Of a DNA stretch of 12,436 nucleotides, positions 6,793 to 12,436 are shown piece after piece. The DNA is taken from assembly GCA_013003255.1 (NCBI GenBank), contig JABDJZ010000155.1, positions 1-12,436 on the forward strand. Direction: 5' to 3'. A program made the translations under genes and the position numbers. Position 1 is the first letter of the stretch, and each line of letters starts with the position of its first letter. The notes under the pieces were generated by a model that saw only the letters and a list, made by a program, of their open reading frames with translations, did not search any database and had not been told where the DNA came from. Source of the DNA: Rhodothermales bacterium (GTDB lineage: Bacteria; Bacteroidota; Rhodothermia; Rhodothermales; UBA10348).

Positions 6793-7538
6793 AGGGACTG
6801 GCAAAGCAGCTGCACCAGGTAGGCGACTTCGGGATGTTCATGACACGCGCCATCCGAGCCGGCGGCGACATGTGGAGCTACCGCCATCTGACCATCCAGC
6901 AGGCCGTGCGAATCGGCTTCAATGCGCTGCCCGTGGTCATGCTCGCGTCGGCTTTCGCAGGCATCGTGGTTACGGTTCAGACCGCATACCAGCTTCAGAA
7001 CGTCATCCTGTCCTCGGACGCGGTAGGCACCATCGTCGTCCCGACCCTGATGCTGGAGATGTGTGCGCTGGTGCCCGGACTGGTGATGGCGTCCCGTGTG
7101 GGCGCTTCCATCGCTGCCGAACTGGGCACCATGCGGGTTACGGAACAGATCGACGCGTTGGAGGCGATGGGCATCAACTCCATCGGCTATCTGGTGCTGC
7201 CCCGCGTGGCGGGTGCCATCCTGATGTTTCCCGCGCTGTATGTGGCGGCCACCCTCATTGCCGTGGCCGCTGGAGGTTTTGCCGGTGAGTACCTGGGCTA
7301 CCTGTCCTTCGAATCCTACATAAACGGGGCCCGGGCGTACTTCCTCCCCTTTGACGCGTTTTACGGAATGACCAAGTCCCTGGCCTTCGGCGTGGTGATC
7401 ACGAGTGTAGCCTGTTGGAAAGGGTTCTCTGCCAAGGGCGGTGCCGACGGAGTGGGTCGAGGCGCCACGGAGGCCGTGGTCACCGCGTGCGTGAACATCC
7501 TGATCGTGGACTACCTCCTGGCCGAACTCCTGCTCTGA
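6789..7538 (+). CDS. mlaE: MlaE-family ABC transporter permease
   Basis: A 249-residue inner-membrane permease of the MlaE/YrbE family, which moves phospholipids or other hydrophobic compounds between the inner membrane and the outer envelope together with an ATPase (MlaF) and an MCE-domain protein (MlaD). Visible marks: about five membrane segments, FAGIVVTVQTAYQLQ (56-70), ASRVGASIAAELGTMRV (101-117), the coupling stretch EQIDALEAMGI (119-129), and the C-terminal ACWKGFSAKGGADGVGRGAT (208-227). The start is GTG, overlapping the preceding TGA as GTGA (6789-6792), with a good GGGGAG ribosome site at 6777-6782. No mlaF- or mlaD-like gene is present in the window: the next gene is an unrelated transporter. 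The permease therefore depends on an ATPase encoded elsewhere, or serves the lipid-gene run directly. Confidence 0.93.
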   Translation: MKGLAKQLHQVGDFGMFMTRAIRAGGDMWSYRHLTIQQAVRIGFNALPVVMLASAFAGIVVTVQTAYQLQNVILSSDAVGTIVVPTLMLEMCALVPGLVMASRVGASIAAELGTMRVTEQIDALEAMGINSIGYLVLPRVAGAILMFPALYVAATLIAVAAGGFAGEYLGYLSFESYINGARAYFLPFDAFYGMTKSLAFGVVITSVACWKGFSAKGGADGVGRGATEAVVTACVNILIVDYLLAELLL

Positions 7539-7565
7539 TCGTCCGAGCCGTATCATCGGCACGCA

Positions 7566-9749
7566 ATGAACCTCACCCCCAACGGAACGAAGGCACCGGC
7601 TAGCGTCGGACTGGGCACCTTCGCAGGCGTATTCACGCCGTCGATCCTCACGATCCTCGGCGTAATCATGTACCTGCGCTTCGGGTGGGTCGTCGGGAAC
7701 GTGGGGCTGCTGGGCACGCTGGCAATCGTCACGCTGTCCACGTCGATCACATTCCTGACCGCGCTGTCGATATCCTCGATCGCGACGGCCCAGGATGTGG
7801 GTGGGGGCGGTGCCTACTTCATGATATCCCGATCACTCGGGATCGAGGCCGGCGGTGCCGTCGGCATTCCGCTCTATTTCGCCCAGGCGTTGTCCGTGGC
7901 GCTGTACACCATTGGCTTTGCGGAGAGCTTCTCTGCGGCCTTCGGCGTGGATGAGAAGTTCACGGCACTGGTGACCACCATCCTGGTGGCCGTACTTGCC
8001 CTGGTCTCGGCCCGTGCAGCCATTCGGGCCCAGTACTTCATTATGGGGGCCATCGCCCTTTCGTTGTTGTCCCTGTTTTTCGGTGGCAGCGTGGAAGCCG
8101 CGGCTTCGGTCCCTTCGGAGCCTTTTGAGCCGGCCGGATTCTGGGTAGTGTTCGCGGTCTTTTTCCCGGCCGTCACCGGCATCATGGCCGGCGTCAACAT
8201 GTCCGGAGACCTGGAGAATCCCGGGAAAGCCATCCCCAAGGGAACGCTGGCAGCGGTGGGCGTCGGCTTCCTGATCTACATGGGGCTGCCGCTACTACTC
8301 TCCTCCTGGGCTACTCCCGAACAGCTGGTCTCGGATCCGATGATCATGGAGAAGATGGCGCTTTGGGGCCCGGCGATTCTGCTCGGCGTTTGGGGCGCCA
8401 CCCTCTCCTCGGCAGTCGGCAGCATTCTGGGTGCGCCGCGGGTGCTACAGGCTCTCGCGCGCGACGGTGTTCTCCCGCCGTCACTGAGCTTCCTTGGCGC
8501 GGGCAGCGGCCCGGATGACGCGCCGCGCGTCGGGACCGCGGTGACGCTCGGCGTCGCCGTCATTACGGTGATGCTGGGCAACCTCAACGCGGTGGCGCCG
8601 GTGCTCTCGATGTTCTTCCTGACCACGTACGGGGTACTGAACGTCACCGCAGGGCTCGAACGCTTTCTGGGTAACCCGTCCTTCCGTCCGGAACTACGCA
8701 TTCCCTGGATCTGGTCATTGATCGGTGCCGTGGGTTGCGTGGCCGTGATGTTTCTCATCAATGCGCTGGCGACGGTGGCGGCCCTCGTGATCGTGGCCCT
8801 GATCTACCTCTGGCTGGAGCGAAAGGAACTGCACGGTGCCTGGGGAGATGTCCGACTCGGCCTCTGGCTAAGTATTACCCGGATGGGATTGCTCCGGCTG
8901 AGGCAGACGACGGATGCCAAGAACTGGAGGCCTCACTTTCTGGTCCTGTCCGGCGCTCCCACCAAGCGCTGGCATCTTGTGGAACTGGCGTCCGCCATCT
9001 CGCACAACCGCGGCCTGCTGACCGTCGGCTCGGTTTTCTCTGCGGAGAATGTCTCGATGGAGCGCGTCAACCGCCTGACGGCGACCATCACGGAGTACAT
9101 GGAGCGTCAGGGCGTGGCGGGATTCGTTCGCGTCATTGCGGCCGACACACCGTTTCAAGGGTCCCGGCAACTGCTGCAGGCGTATGGAATCGGCGTGCTC
9201 AAGCCCAACACCATTGTGATCGGTGCCACGGGCAAGCCTGAGGGTGTCGACGAATACGCGAGTCTCATTCGACTCATCCACAACGCGCGCCGCAACACAC
9301 TCATCGTGCGGTACGCCGAGGAGCGCGGGTTCGGTCGGCGCAGGCGAATCGACGTCTGGTGGGCGGGCCTCCAGGGAAACGGGGGACTGATGATTACGCT
9401 GGCCTACCTGCTCAGGACCTCCCTGCCCTGGCGTGGCGCAACCGTGACCGTCAAGATGATGGTGGCCTCCGAAGAGGCAGCGGCCGGAGCGGAGGCAAAC
9501 CTCAGAGACCTCCTGGCCGGATCCCGGACCGGTATCCAGCACGAGGTCATCGTAGGCGAGGGACGCGGCTTCCCGGAGGTGTTGCAGGAGTCATCGTCCG
9601 ATGCCGACATCGTCTTCCTGGGCCTGCCGCCCCCCGACCAGGGGTTCGCCGAATACTATGCCAGCGTCCAGCGACGCACCACCGGCCTGCCGACCACTGT
9701 ATTCGCGCTCGCCGCCGAAGATGTCTCATTCAAGGAAGTGATTCTCTAA
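7566..9749 (+). CDS. SLC12-type cation-chloride cotransporter homologue (APC superfamily)
   Basis: A 727-residue secondary transporter with ~12 membrane segments in residues ~18-417 and a ~300-residue cytosolic C-terminal domain. It follows SLC12 block by block: GVFTPSILTILGVIMYLRFG (21-40), GGGAYFMISRSLG (80-92), FPAVTGIMAGVNMSGD (200-215), ATLSSAVGSILGAPRVLQAL (278-297), NWRPHFLVLSGAP (453-465), YGIGVLKPNTIVIG (540-553) and RIDVWWAG (594-601). The last three belong to the regulatory C-terminal domain shared with eukaryotic NKCC/KCC proteins, so this is not just a generic amino-acid permease. It likely moves chloride with K+ and/or Na+ for volume or salt control; the ion set is inference. 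The gene starts 27 bp after mlaE with no clear ribosome site, and lysA follows after 6 bp. No functional link to the lipid genes is visible. Confidence 0.9.
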   Translation: MNLTPNGTKAPASVGLGTFAGVFTPSILTILGVIMYLRFGWVVGNVGLLGTLAIVTLSTSITFLTALSISSIATAQDVGGGGAYFMISRSLGIEAGGAVGIPLYFAQALSVALYTIGFAESFSAAFGVDEKFTALVTTILVAVLALVSARAAIRAQYFIMGAIALSLLSLFFGGSVEAAASVPSEPFEPAGFWVVFAVFFPAVTGIMAGVNMSGDLENPGKAIPKGTLAAVGVGFLIYMGLPLLLSSWATPEQLVSDPMIMEKMALWGPAILLGVWGATLSSAVGSILGAPRVLQALARDGVLPPSLSFLGAGSGPDDAPRVGTAVTLGVAVITVMLGNLNAVAPVLSMFFLTTYGVLNVTAGLERFLGNPSFRPELRIPWIWSLIGAVGCVAVMFLINALATVAALVIVALIYLWLERKELHGAWGDVRLGLWLSITRMGLLRLRQTTDAKNWRPHFLVLSGAPTKRWHLVELASAISHNRGLLTVGSVFSAENVSMERVNRLTATITEYMERQGVAGFVRVIAADTPFQGSRQLLQAYGIGVLKPNTIVIGATGKPEGVDEYASLIRLIHNARRNTLIVRYAEERGFGRRRRIDVWWAGLQGNGGLMITLAYLLRTSLPWRGATVTVKMMVASEEAAAGAEANLRDLLAGSRTGIQHEVIVGEGRGFPEVLQESSSDADIVFLGLPPPDQGFAEYYASVQRRTTGLPTTVFALAAEDVSFKEVIL

Positions 9750-9755
9750 CTGTCG

Positions 9756-10991
9756 ATGCCGAAGCCCCTGCCCTTCCCCGAGATCCTGACCCGCGTGGCC
9801 CGGTCCGTGGGGACACCGACGTACGTCTACTTCGAACGCACCATTCGCAAGCAGATCGAGCGGCTCCACGGAGCACTCGAGATGGTGCCGCACCGGCTCC
9901 TGTATGCGATGAAGGCGAACGGGCACCCGCAGATCCTCCGCCAAATCCAGACCGCCGGAGTCGGAATTGACGCCGTCTCGCCGGGCGAACTGCTGCTCGC
10001 GCTCCGCATGGGGTTTCGCCCGGAAGACGTTCTGTTTTCGGCGAACAACATGACCACGGGCGAGATGCACTTTGCCCACCGGCAGAAGGTGCTTCTGAAC
10101 ATCGGTGAGTTGTCCAGACTCGAGGCCTACGGGAAGGCCTACCCCGGGGCGGATGTCTGCATCCGGCTCAACCCACAGGTGGGTGCCGGGCATCACGAAC
10201 ATGTGATCACGGCCGGTGCGGATTCCAAGTTCGGCATCCCGGTCGAGTTCATGCCCGAGATCATCTCCGTGCTGGAACAGCATGGCCTCCGACTTCGGGG
10301 GCTGCATCAGCACATCGGCAGCGGGATACCGGACCCCGCCACCCTCTGGGACGCGGTCTCTGTGCTTCTGAAACAGGCCGCTGAATTTCCTGACCTCGAG
10401 TTCGTCAATCTGGGCGGTGGCCTCGGCGTGCCGTACAGACCGGATGAGTCACCGCTGGACCTGGGGGATTTCGCGTCCCGCTTCGGGGACACCCTGGCCG
10501 CGTTCAGCCGGACTCACGACACAGAGGTCTGGTTCGAGCCGGGGCGGTTCTTTGTGGCCGAGGCCGGCGTGCTGCTGGCCACCGCCACCACCATCAAGGA
10601 TAACGGTGACCGGTGCTTTGTCGGCGTGGACTCCGGCATGAACCACCTTGTCCGACCAACGATGTACGGCAGCTACCACGAGATTCTGAACCTCACCAAT
10701 CCAGACGGCGCTTTGCGTCCCTACGACGTGGTAGGCAACATCTGCGAGACCGGAGACCGTTTTGCGAAGAACCGGGAGGTGGCCGAGATCCGGGAAGGTG
10801 ACTGGCTGGCCATCCTGGATACCGGCGCGTACGGAATGTCGATGGCGTCCCACTACAACCTGCGCGCCCTGCCGGCCGAGGTTTGGGTGCCCGAGGACAA
10901 CCCGGCCCAGTTCAGGGTGATTTCGGAGCGCCAGAGTCCGGCGCAGTTGGTGGGCCGGATAATGCGGGAAGCGGTGATGCCTTCCGCATAA
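9756..10991 (+). CDS. lysA: Diaminopimelate decarboxylase
   Basis: Cytosolic PLP enzyme that decarboxylates meso-diaminopimelate to L-lysine, the last step of lysine synthesis. The 411-residue product is a complete fold-III decarboxylase: PLP lysine K53 in YAMKANGH, HQHIGSG (184-190), the phosphate-binding glycine stretch NLGGGLGVPY (218-227), EPGRFFVAEAG (261-271), catalytic C330 in GNICETGD (327-334), and Y359 in DTGAYGMSMASHYN (355-368). The CETGD and GAYGMSMASHYN signatures favour LysA over ornithine/arginine decarboxylases. The length is normal for the family. The start at 9756 lies 6 bp after the transporter stop, without a clear Shine-Dalgarno, so it probably shares the upstream transcript. 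It converges with the minus-strand hydrolase gene across a 63-bp gap holding two small hairpins. Confidence 0.95.
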   Translation: MPKPLPFPEILTRVARSVGTPTYVYFERTIRKQIERLHGALEMVPHRLLYAMKANGHPQILRQIQTAGVGIDAVSPGELLLALRMGFRPEDVLFSANNMTTGEMHFAHRQKVLLNIGELSRLEAYGKAYPGADVCIRLNPQVGAGHHEHVITAGADSKFGIPVEFMPEIISVLEQHGLRLRGLHQHIGSGIPDPATLWDAVSVLLKQAAEFPDLEFVNLGGGLGVPYRPDESPLDLGDFASRFGDTLAAFSRTHDTEVWFEPGRFFVAEAGVLLATATTIKDNGDRCFVGVDSGMNHLVRPTMYGSYHEILNLTNPDGALRPYDVVGNICETGDRFAKNREVAEIREGDWLAILDTGAYGMSMASHYNLRALPAEVWVPEDNPAQFRVISERQSPAQLVGRIMREAVMPSA

Positions 10992-11001
10992 CGGGGACGT
11001 T

Positions 11002-11020
11002 TGACGGTGATGCCGTCACC
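11002..11020. terminator. Small hairpin(s) after lysA, possible weak terminator
   Basis: Bases 11002-11018 form TGACGG-TGATG-CCGTCA, a perfect 6-bp stem. A second, mutually exclusive 5-bp stem GGTGA-TGCCG-TCACC occupies 11006-11020. They lie 11 bp past the lysA stop in a convergent gap, where a terminator is expected, but no T-tract follows on either strand. The call is tentative. Confidence 0.3.
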
Positions 11021-11045
11021 CGGCCGGTCGCTTCCCGGACCTGGG

Positions 11046-11066
11046 ACTTCGCCGCTACCCCGAAGT
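11046..11066. terminator. Hairpin spanning the 3' end of the minus-strand hydrolase gene
   Basis: ACTTCG (11046-11051) pairs with CGAAGT (11061-11066) across a 9-base loop. The loop contains the stop codon of the minus-strand gene (CTA on the plus strand at 11055-11057). It could help end transcription arriving from either side, but there is no T-run, and part of it codes for the last residues of the hydrolase. Confidence 0.25.
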
Positions 11067-11726
11067 AACGCCGACCTCCAGTGGGGGAAGCCCCTCGACT
11101 TCGGCATGCAACCGGTCCCCGACCTGTACCGGCCCTACGCCTTCCGGCGTCCCGGTGTAGAGCAGGTCTCCCGGCTCCAGCGTGAAGATGGTTGAGCAGT
11201 AGGACAGGAGGGTCGGCACGTCGAAGATCATGTCGGCGGTATTGCCCTCCTGCACTACCCGCCCATTCACGGACAGCCGGATGGTCACGTTGCCGGCATC
11301 GAACCCGGCCGGCGACGCGAACCGGCCAAGGGGTGCAAACGAGTCGTACCCCTTTGCGACACTCCAGGGATGCCCCGCTTTCTTGGCCCGCGCCTGCACA
11401 TCGCGCGCCGTCATGTCCAGGCCCACGGCCCAACCCGTCACGGCTCCAGCAGCTTCCTCCCGGGAGGCATGGGTCAAGCGACGTCCAATGAGGGCCACCA
11501 GTTCAACCTCATGATGGATCTCACCGATGCCGGGCGGGACGCTTACCGAGGTACCGGGACCCGTCAGCGCGGTGGCCGGTTTCAGGAAAACCATCGGGAC
11601 TTCAGGCAGCGGACTGTTCATTTCGGCCGCATGCCTGGCGTAGTTCCTTCCGATACACAGCACTTTCCCCACGGAAACTTTACCGTTTCCGGGGACCGTG
11701 ACCAGACGTGACGGGTTGATTTCCAT
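11055..11726 (-). CDS. FAHD1-type fumarylacetoacetate hydrolase family protein (acylpyruvase/oxaloacetate decarboxylase-like)
   Basis: A 223-residue single-domain FAH-family enzyme that probably cleaves or decarboxylates small 2-oxo acids such as acylpyruvates or oxaloacetate. CIGRNYARHAAEM (24-36) holds H32 and E35, matching the catalytic His-Glu dyad of FAHD1. The metal site is visible as E73 and E75 in HHEVEL and D104 in GLDMTARD. K125-G126 and TGTPEGVGPV (191-200) are further family motifs. The length suits the short FAHD1/YcgM-like branch rather than full fumarylacetoacetase. The gene is monocistronic within the window, convergent with lysA and divergent from rplU, and has no Shine-Dalgarno before its ATG. 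Its start is the first ATG of the reading frame, well placed before the conserved core. The exact substrate cannot be read from sequence. Confidence 0.92.
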   Translation of the reverse strand: MEINPSRLVTVPGNGKVSVGKVLCIGRNYARHAAEMNSPLPEVPMVFLKPATALTGPGTSVSVPPGIGEIHHEVELVALIGRRLTHASREEAAGAVTGWAVGLDMTARDVQARAKKAGHPWSVAKGYDSFAPLGRFASPAGFDAGNVTIRLSVNGRVVQEGNTADMIFDVPTLLSYCSTIFTLEPGDLLYTGTPEGVGPVQVGDRLHAEVEGLPPLEVGVTSG

Positions 11727-11747
11727 CGTCAGAGAAGTCTACCTTTG
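11716..11747 (+). promoter_or_regulatory. Putative Bacteroidota-type promoter of rplU
   Basis: TACCTTTG at 11740-11747 fits the Bacteroidota sigma-A -7 consensus TAnnTTTG exactly. A TTG at 11716-11718 sits 21 bases upstream, within the range known for the -33 element. Transcription would start about 11752, leaving an ~80-base leader before the rplU ATG. The -33 half overlaps the first codons of the divergent hydrolase gene. Confidence 0.6.
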
Positions 11748-11775
11748 TGGGCTAGGCCTTTTTGTGGCCAGACAT

Positions 11776-11785
11776 AATTCGAATT
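11776..11785. promoter_or_regulatory. AT-rich palindrome in the rplU leader, possible protein-binding site
   Basis: AATTCGAATT is a perfect 10-base palindrome in otherwise GC-rich sequence. It lies ~30 bases past the -7 element of the putative rplU promoter and ~50 bp upstream of the divergent hydrolase gene. It could be an operator or part of an RNA fold, or be coincidental. Confidence 0.22.
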
Positions 11786-11823
11786 CCACTCTCGCGTCGG
11801 TAGCCAACCCGGCGCTCCAAAGA

Positions 11824-11829
11824 AGAGGA
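11824..11829 (+). promoter_or_regulatory. Ribosome binding site of rplU
   Basis: AGAGGA lies 5 bases before the ATG at 11835. It is one of only two convincing Shine-Dalgarno sequences in the window (the other precedes the GTG of mlaE) and fixes the rplU start. Confidence 0.7.
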
Positions 11830-11834
11830 TATAC

Positions 11835-12436
11835 ATGTACGCGATCGTAGAAATCGCCGGGAAGCAGTATAAGGTCCGCGAGAACGAGCGGCTCTACGTT
11901 CCCCGTCTGAAGGCTGAGGCCAACAGCAAAGTCTCCTTCGACCGGGTTCTCCTGGTTTCCAACGACGCTGATGTCTCCGTAGGCACGCCGACCGTGGCAG
12001 GAGCCGCCGTCGAGGCCACTGTACTTGAGCATCTGAAGGCCGACAAGGTCCTGGTCTTCAAGAAGAAGCGCCGCAAGCGCTACAAGGTCAAGAACGGGCA
12101 TCGCCAGCCGTACACCCAGATTCTGGTGGACAAGCTGGACCTGAACGCCAAGCCGAAGAAGAAGGCCGCCAAGAAGGCTGAGGCTCCCAAGGCTGCTGCT
12201 CCGAAGGCCGAGGCTCCCAAAGCCGCTGCGCCCAAGGCCGAGGCTCCCAAAGCCGCTGCGCCCAAGGCCGAGACTCCCAAAGCCGCCAAGGCCGAGGCTC
12301 CCAAGGCCGCCAAGGCTGAGGCCAAGCCGGCCAAGAAGGCCGCTCCCAAGAAGAAGGCTGCCGCCAAGGGTGACAAGCTGACCAAGATCGAAGGCATCGG
12401 GCCCAAGATTGCCGGTCTGCTGACGGATGCAGGCAT
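11835..12436 (+). CDS. rplU: 50S ribosomal protein L21 with a long basic tail and helix-hairpin-helix-like extension (3' end outside window)
   Basis: Large-subunit protein that binds 23S rRNA. Residues 1-~103 are the complete L21 core: MYAIVEIAGKQYKV at the N-terminus, FKKKRRKRYKVKNGHRQPYT (75-94) carrying the L21 signature, and the final strand ILVDKLD (96-102). Ordinary bacterial L21 ends about here. This one continues with a Lys/Ala/Pro-rich linker (~105-179), partly built of repeated EAPKAAAPKA units, and then DKLTKIEGIGPKIAGLL (180-196), a helix-hairpin-helix-like element typical of nucleic-acid binding. The frame is open at the right edge, so the total length is unknown. The start is set by the AGAGGA ribosome site, and a TAnnTTTG promoter lies ~90 bp upstream. 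rpmA (L27) would be the expected next gene. Confidence 0.96.
   Translation, partial: MYAIVEIAGKQYKVRENERLYVPRLKAEANSKVSFDRVLLVSNDADVSVGTPTVAGAAVEATVLEHLKADKVLVFKKKRRKRYKVKNGHRQPYTQILVDKLDLNAKPKKKAAKKAEAPKAAAPKAEAPKAAAPKAEAPKAAAPKAETPKAAKAEAPKAAKAEAKPAKKAAPKKKAAAKGDKLTKIEGIGPKIAGLLTDAG
12180..12317 (+). repeat. In-frame tandem repeat in the rplU tail (three 30-bp units, then two 24-bp units)
   Basis: Five consecutive units begin at 12180, 12210, 12240, 12270 and 12294. Units 2 and 3 are identical over 30 bases; unit 1 differs from them at several third-codon positions. Units 4 and 5 are 24-base versions lacking two codons. All lengths are multiples of three, so the array encodes EAPKAAAPKA-like decapeptides and EAPKAAKA-like octapeptides without breaking the frame. 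Confidence 0.9.

Noticed and set aside
5857..6804. Long minus-strand open frame (315 codons) opposite the ATP-grasp region
   Set aside because: It lies wholly opposite a clearly conserved domain, its translation has no recognisable motif, and such antisense frames are common in GC-rich coding DNA.
6771..7562. Minus-strand open frame (263 codons) opposite mlaE
   Set aside because: It mirrors the codon pattern of mlaE, with no membrane segments or motifs of its own.
11754..11769. GGCC-T-rich-GGCC hairpin in the rplU leader as a terminator or riboswitch stem
   Set aside because: The stem has only 4 pairs, GGCC is self-complementary, and chance occurrence in GC-rich DNA is likely.
11769..11776. 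Minus-strand TATGTCTG as a -7 promoter element for the FAHD1-type gene
   Set aside because: It mismatches TAnnTTTG at one fixed base, and the nearest TTG upstream on that strand is 28 bases away, outside the usual range.
12080..12436. Minus-strand Ala/Leu-rich frame that resembles a repetitive membrane protein
   Set aside because: It is the antisense of the Lys/Ala/Pro tandem repeat of rplU; the repeat gives an artificial Gly/Ala/Ser pattern.

Overview
The window reads as a GC-rich chromosome fragment from a member of Bacteroidota, most likely a Rhodothermia-like lineage. Three things point this way. The rplU upstream region carries TACCTTTG, which fits the Bacteroidota -7 element TAnnTTTG. 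Most genes lack a clear Shine-Dalgarno. Ribosomal protein L21 has a long Lys/Ala/Pro tail ending in a helix-hairpin-helix-like GIGPKI segment, which I recall from this phylum. The class-level placement is inference and needs a database search.

Layout. Bases 1-10991 hold nine plus-strand genes packed head to tail. Most junctions overlap by a few bases (TGATG, ATGA, GTGA) or have 6-7 bp gaps; the largest gap is 27 bp. They fall into three blocks. (a) Bases 1-2089 are a putative membrane redox unit: the end of a small membrane protein, a ferric-reductase-like membrane protein fused to a Rieske [2Fe-2S] domain, and an anchored protein with a conserved-looking Cys cluster. (b) Bases 2086-7538 are a putative membrane-lipid unit: an OlsB/GlsB-like N-acyltransferase, an OlsA/GlsA-like (PlsC) O-acyltransferase, a DinB-fold protein, an 863-residue fusion of alpha/beta-hydrolase, DedA/VTT and ATP-grasp domains, and an MlaE permease without its usual ATPase or MCE partners nearby. 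(c) Bases 7566-10991 hold an SLC12-type cation-chloride cotransporter homologue and diaminopimelate decarboxylase (lysA). A convergent FAHD1-type hydrolase gene follows on the minus strand (11055-11726), and then a 108-bp divergent promoter region leads into rplU, which runs off the right edge.

How the genes may work together. The acyltransferase pair would build an acyloxyacyl aminolipid with an ornithine or glycine head group. A DedA domain (a family that includes lipid transporters) and an MlaE permease (phospholipid trafficking) lie in the same apparent operon. An ATP-grasp ligase and a hydrolase are fused to the DedA domain and are predicted to face opposite sides of the membrane. A plausible reading is a synthesis, head-group modification and translocation pathway for an aminolipid. 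This is the most interesting candidate system in the window, but the link rests on gene order and domain families, not on direct evidence.

No tRNA, rRNA, CRISPR array, insertion sequence or attachment site was seen, and no gene-free stretch reaches 300 bases.
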